In this document: in pieces, positions 1-8,388 of the stretch
Layout of the letters: every line of letters starts with the position of its first letter
How positions within the stretch are numbered: position 1 is the first letter of the stretch
Notes under the pieces: generated by a model
The model's input: only the letters and a program-made list of their open reading frames with translations
Told to the model about the DNA's origin: nothing
The model's database searches: none
Program-made: the position numbers and the translations under genes
Origin: Phycisphaerae bacterium
GTDB lineage: Bacteria > Planctomycetota > Phycisphaerae > Phycisphaerales > UBA1924
Assembly: GCA_030426605.1 (NCBI GenBank)
Contig: JAUHXM010000009.1
Location: 1 to 54,144 of the forward strand
DNA: 54,144 bases
Reading direction: 5' to 3'

Positions 1-293
1 GGGTCGTGTGGGGGGCCTCGGGGTTCTTCCTGATCCACCTGCCGCACCAGTGGGCCTACACCGTGGGGAGCTGGACCCCCTGGGCGTTCGGCCTGGCCTG
101 GTCGATCCTGGCGGGTCGATCGCCCGAGGATGGCGGGGGTGTCGGGCGTGCCGACGAGGCGGACGAGGTTGTCCGGCACCGGGAGCGGGGGGCCCGAGAT
201 CGGCGTGAGCGTGATGGTGGGGGGCGACGGCATGCGGAGGGGTGCCGGGTCGGCGGCGGGGAAGCGTACGGGCCGACGCGCGGGCCCGCGTAG
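1..293 (+). CDS. Possible 3' end of a membrane protein gene (partial)
   Basis: The frame is open from the left edge to a TAG at 291-293. Its first ~38 codons have almost only G or C in third position and encode a hydrophobic, tryptophan-rich stretch (FFLIHLPHQWAY...WAFGLAWSILAG), as expected for the last membrane segment of an integral membrane protein. After about position 118 the third-position bias falls and the translation becomes arginine/glycine-rich, so the true end may be earlier or a frameshift may be present. An opposite-strand reading frame starting at 233 (MPSPPTITLTPISG...) has good codon bias only over 120-233 and is the main alternative. I do not recognise the family. Confidence 0.3.
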   Translation, partial: VVWGASGFFLIHLPHQWAYTVGSWTPWAFGLAWSILAGRSPEDGGGVGRADEADEVVRHRERGARDRRERDGGGRRHAEGCRVGGGEAYGPTRGPA

Positions 294-296
294 ACT
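291..296 (+). promoter_or_regulatory. Candidate -10 element TAGACT for the sigma-factor gene
   Basis: TAGACT matches the TANNNT pattern found before many genes here. It lies 43 nt before the GTG at 340, leaving a leader of roughly 35 nt that contains the AGGAG ribosome site. No convincing -35 element is seen. Confidence 0.4.
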
Positions 297-339
297 AGGG
301 GCACGAGCCCCCGCGGGGGTGCCCGGCCAGGAGCCTGCC

Positions 340-969
340 GTGTCGGTCACGAAGGAACACGAAGACCTGCTCGCCAAGGCCCTGAAGGGGGACCGAGGGG
401 CGCTGGTTGACCTGCTCGAGGCGCTGGGCCCGATGGTGCGGGCGCGGATCGAGCCCAAGATCGGGGCCCACCTGCGGCCCCTGATCGAGGCGGACGACAT
501 CATGCAGGTGACCTACCTGGAGGCGGTGACTCGGCTGAGCTCGTTCAAGACGGGGGGGGCCAAGGGGTTCCTGGCGTGGGTCACGCGGATCGCAGAGAAC
601 AACCTGACCGACGCCGCCCGGGCGGCGGACGCGGCGAAGCGGCCCGATCCGCGCAAGCGGATCACGGGCGGCGACGCCCACAGCTCGATGATCGCGATGG
701 TGGAGCACATCGGGATGACGGTGACGACGCCCAGCCGGGTCGCGGCGCGGGGCGAGGCGGTCGGGGCGTTGGAGCGGACGCTGGCCAGGCTGCCCGAGGA
801 TTATGCGAAGGTGATCCGCCTGTACGACCTCGAGCAGTGGTCGGCGGCGGAGGTGGCCGAGGAGATCGGGCGGTCCGAGGGGGCGGTCTACATGCTCCGG
901 GCGCGGGCGCACGAGCGTCTTCGGGATTTGCTCGGGACGGAGAGCCAGTACTTCACCAAATTGGGGTGA
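340..969 (+). CDS. ECF-type RNA polymerase sigma factor
   Basis: Encodes 209 residues of the sigma-70 ECF type. Region 2 spans about residues 10-105 (DDIMQVTYLEAVTRLSSF... with FLAWVTRIAENN), and region 4 spans about 143-198, with LERTLARLPEDYAKVIRLYD followed by the helix-turn-helix WSAAEVAEEIGRSEGAVYML. I chose the GTG at 340 because AGGAG lies at 329-333 with six bases of spacing; the frame is open further upstream (to 130), but that part reads as low-complexity and lacks a ribosome site. The next gene, 82 nt downstream, is a Ser/Thr kinase. Sigma/kinase pairs are a common planctomycete arrangement, so the kinase probably shares its signalling circuit. No anti-sigma gene is adjacent. The regulon is unknown. 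Confidence 0.85.
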   Translation: MSVTKEHEDLLAKALKGDRGALVDLLEALGPMVRARIEPKIGAHLRPLIEADDIMQVTYLEAVTRLSSFKTGGAKGFLAWVTRIAENNLTDAARAADAAKRPDPRKRITGGDAHSSMIAMVEHIGMTVTTPSRVAARGEAVGALERTLARLPEDYAKVIRLYDLEQWSAAEVAEEIGRSEGAVYMLRARAHERLRDLLGTESQYFTKLG

Positions 970-1051
970 GGGCGGGGTGCCCGGCTCAAATCGGGCGATA
1001 TCCGCAGATTTTGCGTGAGTGCGTGCGGGCGGGGCCGCTCGAAAGGTGACG

Positions 1052-3844
1052 ATGCGATCCTCCCGGACCAACCCGAGCGAGAAGGGCTCTCGCGAGCGTG
1101 ACCTGATTCTGCGGGCGATCGAGCAGGCGGACTCGTCCGTCGGCGGCGTCGCGGTGGGCGGGTCGAGCGCGGCGGGGCCCAGCGCGGCGGGATCGGTCGG
1201 GGCGCAGCCGTCCGACCCGGACGCGCCGACGAGCGTCGCGCCGACACCCACGGCGCGGGCGAGCCACCCCGAAGCGCCGACGAGCGCGCACGACCCTTCG
1301 GGCAGCCCGTTCTCCGACGCGGGCGACGTGCCCAAGGACGCGTTCCCGGGCTACGAGATCCTGCGCGAGATCCACCGCGGCGGGCAGGGTGTCGTCTTCC
1401 AGGCGATGCAGCTGACCACGAAGCGGAAGGTCGCGATCAAGGTCATGCACGGCGGCGCGACGCTGGGCAGCACGGGCAAGGCGCGGTTCGAGCGCGAGGT
1501 CCATGTTCTTGGGCAGCTGAACCACCCGAACATCGTGAACCTGCACGACTCGGGCATCACGCCCGACGGCAGCTTCTTCTACGTGATGGACTACATCAGC
1601 GGGAAGCCGCTGGACCAGGTGATCCGCGAGCAGCGGCGCGCGCAGCGCCGGGCGGAGCGCGAGAGCATCGCGGGGACGTCGCGGACGAAATCAAGGCACG
1701 ACTTCGGGCCCGACATCCGAGAGACGCTGGCGCTCTTTGCGACGATCTGCGACGCGGTGAACGCGGCCCACCTGCGCGGCGTGATCCACCGCGACATCAA
1801 GCCCGCGAACGTGCGGATCGACGCGAACGGCGAGCCGATCGTCGTGGACTTCGGGCTGGCCAAGGCGTCGGTCGGCGTCGAGAGCGACATCGACGACTCG
1901 GGCCCGATGACGATGACGGGGCAGTTCATCGGGAGTCTGCCCTGGGCGAGCCCGGAGCAGGCCGAGGGGGCCAGCGGCGGGCTGGACGTGCGGACGGACG
2001 TGTACTCGCTGGGCGTCGTGCTCTACCAGATGCTCACGGGCGGGAAGTTCCCGTACCAGGTCGTGGGCACGATGCGGGAGGTGCTCGACAACATCGTGGG
2101 CGCCGAGCCGGCCAAGCCCAGCACGATCCGCAAGCGGATCGACGACGAGGTCGAGACGATCGTGCTCAAGGCGCTGGCGAAGGACCGCGACCGGCGGTAC
2201 CAGAGCGCGGGCGAGCTGGGGCGCGACATCAAGCGGTACCTCGAGGGCGAGCCGATCGAGGCGAAGCGCGACAGCGCGATGTACGTCATCGGCAAGCAGA
2301 TCAAGCGCCACAAGATCCCCGCGGCGTTCGCGGCGACCGTCATGGTCATGACCGTCGTGTTCGGCGTCGGGATGACCGGGGCGTGGTCCACGGCGAACGC
2401 GGCGCGGGCGGACGCGGAGAGCAAGGCTGTCGTCATCGCGGCGGAGCGCGACCGGGCGGAGGAGAACCTGCGGGCGATCCGGGACCTGGCGAACACGTTC
2501 CTGTTCGATTTCAACGACGCGATCTCGAATCTGCGCGGGGCGACGCAGGCCCGAATGCTGATCCTCAAAGAAGCGATCGAGTACCTCGACCGGATCGAGG
2601 CGCAGTCGATCACGGACCCGCAATACCTTTTTGAGTTGGCGGACGCGAACGACAAGGTCGGCGACCTGCACGGCGCGATGTACGAGGCGAGCACGGGGAC
2701 GACCGACCAGGCCTTCACGTACTACGAAGAGGCGAAGCGGATCCGCGATCAGCTCGCGGCGTCGCTGCCGGGTGATGCGCGGGTGCTCGAGGGGCTCGCG
2801 GACAGCGCCGAGCGGTACGCGGGCGTCGCGCAGAAGCGGGGCGAGTTCGAGCAGGCCGTGGCGCACTGGGACCGGGCGATCGAGCTGGCGGTCGAGATGG
2901 GCGACGAGGCACGCCGGCTGGACGCGATCCAGCGGGTGGGCGAGCTGCACACGCGGATCGCGCGCTCGACGGACGGGCTTGACGCGGCGCTGGAGCGGTA
3001 CGCCCTGGCGCGGGAGCGCTACCGGACGGCGCTCGCCGGGTGGGACGCGATGGAGCCCGCCGCGGGCGATGAGGTCGATGCGCAGCGTGCCGCGGCGGTC
3101 GTGATGGGCACCTGGGGGCAGATGGAGATCTACCAGGCGCGCACCATGGCGGAGGACGGCGGCGACCTGGACGACGCGACGGACCGGCTGCTCGCCGGGA
3201 TGGACCTGGCGGAGCGGTCGATGGCGCGTTGCGAGGCGCTTGTTGAGCAGGACCCGGCGAACGGGCGGCTGGCGCGAGACCTGATGCTCGCGGCGTACCG
3301 GCTCGGGCTCGGGGCGGAGGTCGCCGCGAACGTCTCGGAGAAGCTCGGGCATCCGGAGGACGAGCGGGCGGAGCTTCGCGATCGGGCGTACGAGGCGTAC
3401 GTCGCGGGTGAGGCGGTCGCCCGCGGGCTCGCGATGGATCAGTCGAACCTGGAAGCCCAGCGGGACATCACGCTGATGCTCAACCGCATGGGGCGCATCC
3501 GGCGCGACATGGGCGATCTCGATGGGGCGCGCCGGGCGTTCGACGAGATGGCGGACATCCGAGCGTCCGTGCTGCTGGCGGACAAGCTGACGCGGCACAT
3601 CCGCGACCTGGCGGTCGCGGACTACAACCGGGGCGACATCAACGAGCGGCTGGCGGGCGAGGCCCAGTCCGACCGCGAGCGGGTGGCGTACTTGAGGCTC
3701 GCCGAGCAGGGGTATCGGGACTCGCTGGCGCGGTTCCGCGAGCTCGGGCAGGCGGGCGTGCTGGTGGACTCGGAGGTCAGCGAGCTCGAGGGGGAGCTGG
3801 CGGACATCCAGGGGCAGCTCGACGCGCTGGCGGACGGGCCCTGA
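1052..3844 (+). CDS. Transmembrane Ser/Thr protein kinase with helical-repeat (TPR-like) sensor region
   Basis: A 930-residue eukaryote-like kinase. After a low-complexity Ala/Pro/Ser segment the kinase domain runs from about residue 97 to 395: glycine loop GGQGVVF, VAIK lysine near residue 130, catalytic HRDIKPAN at 246-253 and DFG at 266-268. One membrane helix follows at about 422-445, then ~480 residues of alpha-helical, TPR-like sequence that would lie outside the cytoplasm and may bind proteins or ligands. An arginine-rich insertion (REQRRAQRRAERE) sits before the catalytic loop. The ATG at 1052 is preferred over the upstream in-frame GTG at 1019 because AAGG sits just ahead of it. It lies directly behind the sigma-factor gene and is probably part of the same regulatory unit. 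Confidence 0.9.
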   Translation: MRSSRTNPSEKGSRERDLILRAIEQADSSVGGVAVGGSSAAGPSAAGSVGAQPSDPDAPTSVAPTPTARASHPEAPTSAHDPSGSPFSDAGDVPKDAFPGYEILREIHRGGQGVVFQAMQLTTKRKVAIKVMHGGATLGSTGKARFEREVHVLGQLNHPNIVNLHDSGITPDGSFFYVMDYISGKPLDQVIREQRRAQRRAERESIAGTSRTKSRHDFGPDIRETLALFATICDAVNAAHLRGVIHRDIKPANVRIDANGEPIVVDFGLAKASVGVESDIDDSGPMTMTGQFIGSLPWASPEQAEGASGGLDVRTDVYSLGVVLYQMLTGGKFPYQVVGTMREVLDNIVGAEPAKPSTIRKRIDDEVETIVLKALAKDRDRRYQSAGELGRDIKRYLEGEPIEAKRDSAMYVIGKQIKRHKIPAAFAATVMVMTVVFGVGMTGAWSTANAARADAESKAVVIAAERDRAEENLRAIRDLANTFLFDFNDAISNLRGATQARMLILKEAIEYLDRIEAQSITDPQYLFELADANDKVGDLHGAMYEASTGTTDQAFTYYEEAKRIRDQLAASLPGDARVLEGLADSAERYAGVAQKRGEFEQAVAHWDRAIELAVEMGDEARRLDAIQRVGELHTRIARSTDGLDAALERYALARERYRTALAGWDAMEPAAGDEVDAQRAAAVVMGTWGQMEIYQARTMAEDGGDLDDATDRLLAGMDLAERSMARCEALVEQDPANGRLARDLMLAAYRLGLGAEVAANVSEKLGHPEDERAELRDRAYEAYVAGEAVARGLAMDQSNLEAQRDITLMLNRMGRIRRDMGDLDGARRAFDEMADIRASVLLADKLTRHIRDLAVADYNRGDINERLAGEAQSDRERVAYLRLAEQGYRDSLARFRELGQAGVLVDSEVSELEGELADIQGQLDALADGP

Positions 3845-3929
3845 TCGGGCCGGCGAGCGCTGATTCCCGCGAAATCACCTGATCGGACGTCAAAGTGGGC
3901 ATTCCTTTGGTCCCTGCGCGGGCCTGAGG

Positions 3930-3935
3930 TATCGT
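3930..3935 (+). promoter_or_regulatory. Candidate -10 element TATCGT
   Basis: A TANNNT hexamer about 30 nt before the ATG at 3966, followed by GGAGG at 3952-3956. This gives a short leader with a normal ribosome site. No clear -35. Confidence 0.3.
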
Positions 3936-3965
3936 GAGGGGCGGTCTTTGTGGAGGAGTTGGGAT

Positions 3966-6113
3966 ATGACGTGGTCGAGGTGCCGGCGCGGTCGGCGGAT
4001 GTTGTGCGGCGCGGTGATCGGTGCGCTCGCGGGTTCGGTGCACGGTCAGACCGACTTCTTCTGGGCCAGCCCGGTCGATGACGTCTGGTCGAACTCGGGC
4101 GCGTGGTCGCCCGCGGGCGGGCCTGGCCCGGGCGACAACGCGATCTTCGACGTGACCGGGAAGACCGAGTACACGTGCACGCTGGACATCACCGCGGCGA
4201 CGGTGCTGAACTTCACGCTCAGCGCGTCGGTCGCGACGTTCAATGTGAACGACCTCGGGTTCGGGATCACCGCGGACCTGTCGCTGTCCAACGGGACGAT
4301 GCGGGGCAACTCCAGCGCGTCCGGCGCGCTGTTCGTGGCGGGCAACGCGACCATGACCAACGCGACGGTCCGCGATATGAACCAGCTCGCCGTCCTGGGC
4401 GACGCCGTCGCGACGGGCATGACGTTCCAGAACATCGAGCAGTGGGACGTCGGGTCCAACGGATCGCTGACGCTGTCGGACAGCCAGCTCATCGGTGTTG
4501 GCGAGCTCAACAATCAGGGCGACCTGGAACTCGACACCGGGGGCGGGGCGCTGACCGCGATCGACGACACGTGCGTCGGCAACGGCAAGAACATGAGCTG
4601 GAACGGTGCCGGCGAGATCGCGCTGAGCAACGGCGGCATGATCATGAACGGATCGGGCGGCAACTTCGCCGTCCGCGACGGCGGGGGCACGATGACGGGC
4701 GACGGGAAGTCGCCGGCCGGGTTCACGAACGACGGCACCGTCTCGCAGGAGCCCACCGGGCGGTACCCCGGGCGGGGATCGCTCACCACGACCTTCGCGG
4801 ATCTCGATTTCGTGAACAACGGCGAGGTCCGGGTCGCGTTCGGCGAGATGCTCTTCACGGCGAGCACCGGCGTGACGGACGACAACATCATCACCCGCGG
4901 CATGTGGCATGTGCGCGGCGGGTCCACGCTCTCGTTCGAGAACCAGCAGGTGGACGCGATCCGCAACGGCGCGCAGGTCGAGATCTTCGGCGAGTTCTCG
5001 ACGTTCAACGGCATCGAGTTCCTCGACGAGGTCGGGCAGGGCAGCGCCTTCACCATCGGCGCCGGGTACGACTTCGTGACCAACGAGGCGTTCACGAACG
5101 ACGGGCTGCTCCGCGTCGGGTTCGACTCGTTGTTCGCGATCCAGGAGTTCGGGCTGACGAACCTGCAGAACGGCGTGCTGATCGGGGGGGCCTACGAGGT
5201 CGAGGGGCAGCTCCAGCTTCTCGCGGGCGATCAGGTCCAGTTCCTCGAGGCGGACGTGTCGCTCATCGGGGCGGACTCGGTCTTCGCCGCGATCGACCAG
5301 CTCGAGACGGTCGGGTCGCAGGGCTCGTTTGCGCTCGAGGACGGCCGCTTCTTCCAGACGATGGACGACTTCAACGTCGTTGACGGCGGGCGCGTCCGCG
5401 TCGGGCAGAACGCGTTCCTGCAGGTCAACGGGCAGCTGGTCAACTTCCAGAACGGGATCTTCGAGGACGCGTTCTTCGAGATCGAGGGCACGCTCCAGGC
5501 GCCGAACCTGGTGATCAACGAGATCTCGAACGAGCTGATCCTGGACGGCGTGAGCTCGATGTTCATCGACGGGCAGGGCAACGACGCGCTGGCCGCGCTG
5601 CAGCGCATCCAGCAGGACGGCATCCTCCGCCTCCGCGGCGGTCGGACGTTGCTCAACCTCAGCTCGCTCATCGTGGACGGCATCCTGGAGATCGACCCGG
5701 TCGGCGGGCGATTCCGCTCGGGCGGCGATCAGGTGCCGCAGATGTCCACGGCGGGCGATTTCGAGGTCTCGAACACGGGCGAGCTGATCATGGTGCTCGG
5801 CGGGACCGAGCCGGGCACCTTCGCGTCCATCCGAGCCGAGGGCGATGCGCTCCTGGCGGGCGAGTCGATGCTGCGGCTCGTGATCGACGGGACGTTCGAC
5901 CCGAAGGTCGGCGACGAGTTCCTGCTTATCTCGACGGGCGGGAACGTGTTCGGCGAGTTCGGGCAGTTCCAGATCGATGGCCTCGGGACGGGGCTCGACG
6001 TCGAGCTTACGTACCTGAGCAACGCGGTGCTCGCGACGGTGACGCCCACGCCGGGCGGCGTCGGGGTGCTGGCGCTGGGCGGGCTCGTCGCGGCCCGTCG
6101 CCGCCGACGCTGA
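3966..6113 (+). CDS. Secreted beta-helix-like protein with PEP-CTERM-like sorting tail
   Basis: A 715-residue exported protein of unknown function. The N-terminus is a signal peptide (basic WSRCRRGRR, hydrophobic core, probable cleavage after GSVHG). The body is rich in Asn, Gly, Asp and short hydrophobic strands (NNQGDLELD, NDGLLRVGF, FVNNGEVRVAF) recurring every 20-30 residues, as in autotransporter-like or filamentous beta-helix passengers. The C-terminus has Pro-Gly-Gly, a short hydrophobic helix (VGVLALGGLVAA) and an arginine run, the layout of a PEP-CTERM-type surface-sorting signal. GGAGG at 3952-3956 supports the ATG at 3966 over an upstream in-frame TTG at 3948. It is probably a cell-surface or extracellular matrix protein. 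Confidence 0.75.
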   Translation: MTWSRCRRGRRMLCGAVIGALAGSVHGQTDFFWASPVDDVWSNSGAWSPAGGPGPGDNAIFDVTGKTEYTCTLDITAATVLNFTLSASVATFNVNDLGFGITADLSLSNGTMRGNSSASGALFVAGNATMTNATVRDMNQLAVLGDAVATGMTFQNIEQWDVGSNGSLTLSDSQLIGVGELNNQGDLELDTGGGALTAIDDTCVGNGKNMSWNGAGEIALSNGGMIMNGSGGNFAVRDGGGTMTGDGKSPAGFTNDGTVSQEPTGRYPGRGSLTTTFADLDFVNNGEVRVAFGEMLFTASTGVTDDNIITRGMWHVRGGSTLSFENQQVDAIRNGAQVEIFGEFSTFNGIEFLDEVGQGSAFTIGAGYDFVTNEAFTNDGLLRVGFDSLFAIQEFGLTNLQNGVLIGGAYEVEGQLQLLAGDQVQFLEADVSLIGADSVFAAIDQLETVGSQGSFALEDGRFFQTMDDFNVVDGGRVRVGQNAFLQVNGQLVNFQNGIFEDAFFEIEGTLQAPNLVINEISNELILDGVSSMFIDGQGNDALAALQRIQQDGILRLRGGRTLLNLSSLIVDGILEIDPVGGRFRSGGDQVPQMSTAGDFEVSNTGELIMVLGGTEPGTFASIRAEGDALLAGESMLRLVIDGTFDPKVGDEFLLISTGGNVFGEFGQFQIDGLGTGLDVELTYLSNAVLATVTPTPGGVGVLALGGLVAARRRRR

Positions 6114-6138
6114 GCGCTCCCGACAACCTGATTCACAC

Positions 6139-7680
6139 TCAAGGGCCCGCGGTTGCGGGCTCTTGTTGTGTCACGGTGGTGGGGTCTGGCAGGGGCGGGA
6201 GGTTGTGCGCGGCCCGGGCGTCGTTCTGATCCTGCAGGCGTTGAGCCGTGAAGGATGAGTTCGGGTAGAGGGTCACCACGACGCCGTCGGCCCGCCGGGC
6301 GTAGCACGGTTCGGCGCCGATGCCGGCGTCGGACAAGTCGTGCTCGATGATCAGCCAGAGTTCCGCGGGCGGGTTGGCCGCGTCGATGCCGTGCCAGGTG
6401 AAGACGAAGTCACCGACGCGGTGCGCGACGACGTCCGGCGGCAGGGGATCGAAAAGCCGGGCGACACGCGACACGTCCGTGCCCGCGCCGATGGTGAAGT
6501 CATCGAGCGTGAGGCCTTCCCGCAGCGGGATCGCGTCGAGTGTCGTGGGCGTCTGGACCGCAATGTAGTCGAGGGCGTTCACGTACCCCTCGGCGAGGAG
6601 CAGCAGGGCGTGGTCGGTGTTGTCCCAGCCCGCGCCCCGCTGGGCGGCGTGGTCTTCGGCGGCGTTCGCGAGGGCCTCCATCTGCGGGTGCGACGACGCG
6701 ACGGTCGCGAGCCCGGTGCCCGGGGTCGCGGTCGCCATGATCGCGGCGATCAGCGCGATGTAGCCGACCACAAACAGCGCGATGGTAGTGATCGGAAGGG
6801 CGAGCACCGCGAAGCTGGCGCGCACGCCCGAGACGCCGTGCCCGCGTTTGATCATCAGGATGGAGGAGACGACCCACCAGACGGACCCGATCGGGAGTTG
6901 GTTCAGGCAGGGGATGGCGCTGAGCACGTTCGGGCCCGAGCCGTAGAGGAGGGCGTGAAAGGTCGTGCGCACGGTGCCCGCGGTCTCGCCCGTGATGCGG
7001 AGCAATACGTGCGTGGCGAGCGCCCAGATGACGAGGAAGATGATCGATGCAACGATCGCGAAGGCGAACCCGAGGATCTGCATGAACGCCATGGTGCCGA
7101 TGAAGCCGGGTGGCATGCCGCCGGCGTTGGACAGGATCGCGGCGATCGCGGCGAAGACGAGCGTGCCGATCAGCGCGCCGACGATCATGATGAAGCCGAA
7201 GGTGACGAAGAAGTAGCCCCACGCGGCGCCGAGCGAGCTCGCGTCGTCGCGCGCGGCGATCAGCTCGCCAGGGCGGATCATCGACATGGTGGTGGTCTTC
7301 CACCAGGCTTTCCAGAATCCGTGCTTGGGGCGGTCGAGCCAGGGGAGGGCGAAGCGGGCGGTCCCCGCCTCGCTGACGCCCTCGGCGGGCAGGAGCACCA
7401 TCTCGTCCATCGTGACGGGCGTGTCGCACGAGACGCAGGCGAACGAGCGGGGCACGAGGTGGCCGTCGGCGTCTGTGCCGTAATAGGGCTGATCGCAGTG
7501 GGGGCACATGAACCGGACGGTGCCGGGTCGGAAGGCGAAGTCGGAGGGCCTGAAGGCGTCGCCGCACTCGGGGCACGCGCGCGATTTGAGATTCCACAGG
7601 GGGTAATGGCAGGTCTTGCATTCCAACGGCGCGGGCTCCTGTGGGGGTGAGCGTACCGGCGCGGGTGGGGCGGCGCGCAT
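6139..7680 (-). CDS. Membrane protein with N-terminal zinc ribbons (Yip1-like)
   Basis: A 513-residue integral membrane protein. The first ~110 residues hold three Cys pairs forming zinc ribbons (CKTC...CPECG, CPHC, CVSC). The middle (about residues 150-380) has several hydrophobic helices, including YFFVTFGFIMIVGALIGTLVFAAIAAIL and FAFAIVASIIFLVIWALATHVLL, resembling the Yip1 fold. The C-terminal ~130 residues are soluble. The start at 7680 is chosen because the zinc ribbons begin soon after and the sequence further upstream belongs to the divergent ABC gene, only 12 nt away. The function is unknown; a trafficking or envelope role is only an inference from the neighbouring exporter genes. 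The last codons overlap the terminator shared with the convergent gene. Confidence 0.65.
   Translation of the reverse strand: MRAAPPAPVRSPPQEPAPLECKTCHYPLWNLKSRACPECGDAFRPSDFAFRPGTVRFMCPHCDQPYYGTDADGHLVPRSFACVSCDTPVTMDEMVLLPAEGVSEAGTARFALPWLDRPKHGFWKAWWKTTTMSMIRPGELIAARDDASSLGAAWGYFFVTFGFIMIVGALIGTLVFAAIAAILSNAGGMPPGFIGTMAFMQILGFAFAIVASIIFLVIWALATHVLLRITGETAGTVRTTFHALLYGSGPNVLSAIPCLNQLPIGSVWWVVSSILMIKRGHGVSGVRASFAVLALPITTIALFVVGYIALIAAIMATATPGTGLATVASSHPQMEALANAAEDHAAQRGAGWDNTDHALLLLAEGYVNALDYIAVQTPTTLDAIPLREGLTLDDFTIGAGTDVSRVARLFDPLPPDVVAHRVGDFVFTWHGIDAANPPAELWLIIEHDLSDAGIGAEPCYARRADGVVVTLYPNSSFTAQRLQDQNDARAAHNLPPLPDPTTVTQQEPATAGP
6143..6169 (+). terminator. Rho-independent terminator between convergent genes
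   Basis: An eight-pair stem (6143-6150 with 6155-6162, one G-U pair) closes a GGTT loop and is followed by a T-rich tail TCTTGTTGT. It ends the plus-strand gene, and its left part overlaps the last codons of the convergent minus-strand gene. Confidence 0.5.
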
Positions 7681-7692
7681 AGAAGTAGGGCC

Positions 7693-8388
7693 ATGGGAGA
7701 AGCCAACCACCCGGCGCTCGCGATCGAGAAGCTGCGGTTCCGGTACCCCGGGGCTGCGGAGGATGTGATCGCGATCGATGATCTGACACTGCTCAAGGGC
7801 GAGCAGATGCTGCTGACCGGCGGGTCCGGGCGCGGCAAGAGCACGCTGCTGCACCTGATCGCGGGGCTGATCGAGCCGCGCGAGGGCACGGTCCGCGTCG
7901 TCGGGCAGGCGATGCACCAGCTCCGCGGCGCGAGGCGGGACCGGTTCCGGGGGCGTCAGATCGGGATGGTCTTCCAGACGCATCACCTGCTGCCGGGCTT
8001 CAGCGCGCTGGAGAACGTGATGGTCGCGCTGACGTTCTCGGGTGTTGCCCGCAGCACGCACCGCGAGCTGGCGCGCAAGACGCTCAACGACCTGGGCATC
8101 GACCGGGTGGACGCGGACCCGGGCGAGCTGAGCGTCGGGCAGCAGCAGCGCGTCGCGGTCGCGCGGGCGGTGGTGTGCGGGCCGGCGCTGGTGCTGGCGG
8201 ACGAACCCACGGCGAGCCTGGACCCCGAGGCGGCGGGCGTCGCGATGGACCTGATGCAGAACGCCTGCCGCGAGCAGGGGGCGGCGCTGCTGTGCGTGAG
8301 CCATGACCCGGCGATGAGCGCGCGGTTCGAGCGGCGCGGCGAACTGGGTGCCCTGAGTGCGCCCGCGAGCGCCGGGGGGGTGGCGTGA
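7693..8388 (+). CDS. ABC transporter ATPase, LolD/MacB type
   Basis: A 231-residue nucleotide-binding subunit that powers an FtsX-like permease. It has Walker A GGSGRGKST at residues 43-51, a Q-loop in MVFQTHHLL, signature LSVGQQQR, Walker B VLADEP and an H-loop histidine in VSHDP. The length and the HHLLPGFSALENVM segment fit the LolD/MacB/FtsE group that extracts lipoproteins or other substrates from the inner membrane. Walker A has Arg where Ser or Cys is usual (GGSGRGKST), a tolerated variation. The stop overlaps the start of the permease gene (ATGA), so the two are translationally coupled. The start is 12 nt from the divergent membrane-protein gene. Confidence 0.88.
   Translation: MGEANHPALAIEKLRFRYPGAAEDVIAIDDLTLLKGEQMLLTGGSGRGKSTLLHLIAGLIEPREGTVRVVGQAMHQLRGARRDRFRGRQIGMVFQTHHLLPGFSALENVMVALTFSGVARSTHRELARKTLNDLGIDRVDADPGELSVGQQQRVAVARAVVCGPALVLADEPTASLDPEAAGVAMDLMQNACREQGAALLCVSHDPAMSARFERRGELGALSAPASAGGVA

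Noticed and set aside
1691-3598. A long minus-strand reading frame across the first kinase gene
   Set aside because: Its translation is Arg/Pro/His-rich low-complexity text, a shadow of the GC-biased kinase gene. The plus strand has all kinase motifs.
4103-5383. A long Arg/Gly-rich plus-strand frame inside the PEP-CTERM-like gene
   Set aside because: Alternative-frame shadow, without sensible structure or start.
7680-7686. TAGAAGT as a leaderless -10 of the ABC ATPase gene
   Set aside because: The sixth base is G, so it does not fit TANNNT, though the distance is right; left out of the leaderless set.
6139-8304. A 721-codon membrane protein beginning at 8304
   Set aside because: The first ~200 codons read as a shadow of the ABC ATPase. 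The zinc ribbons and a sensible start lie at 7680.
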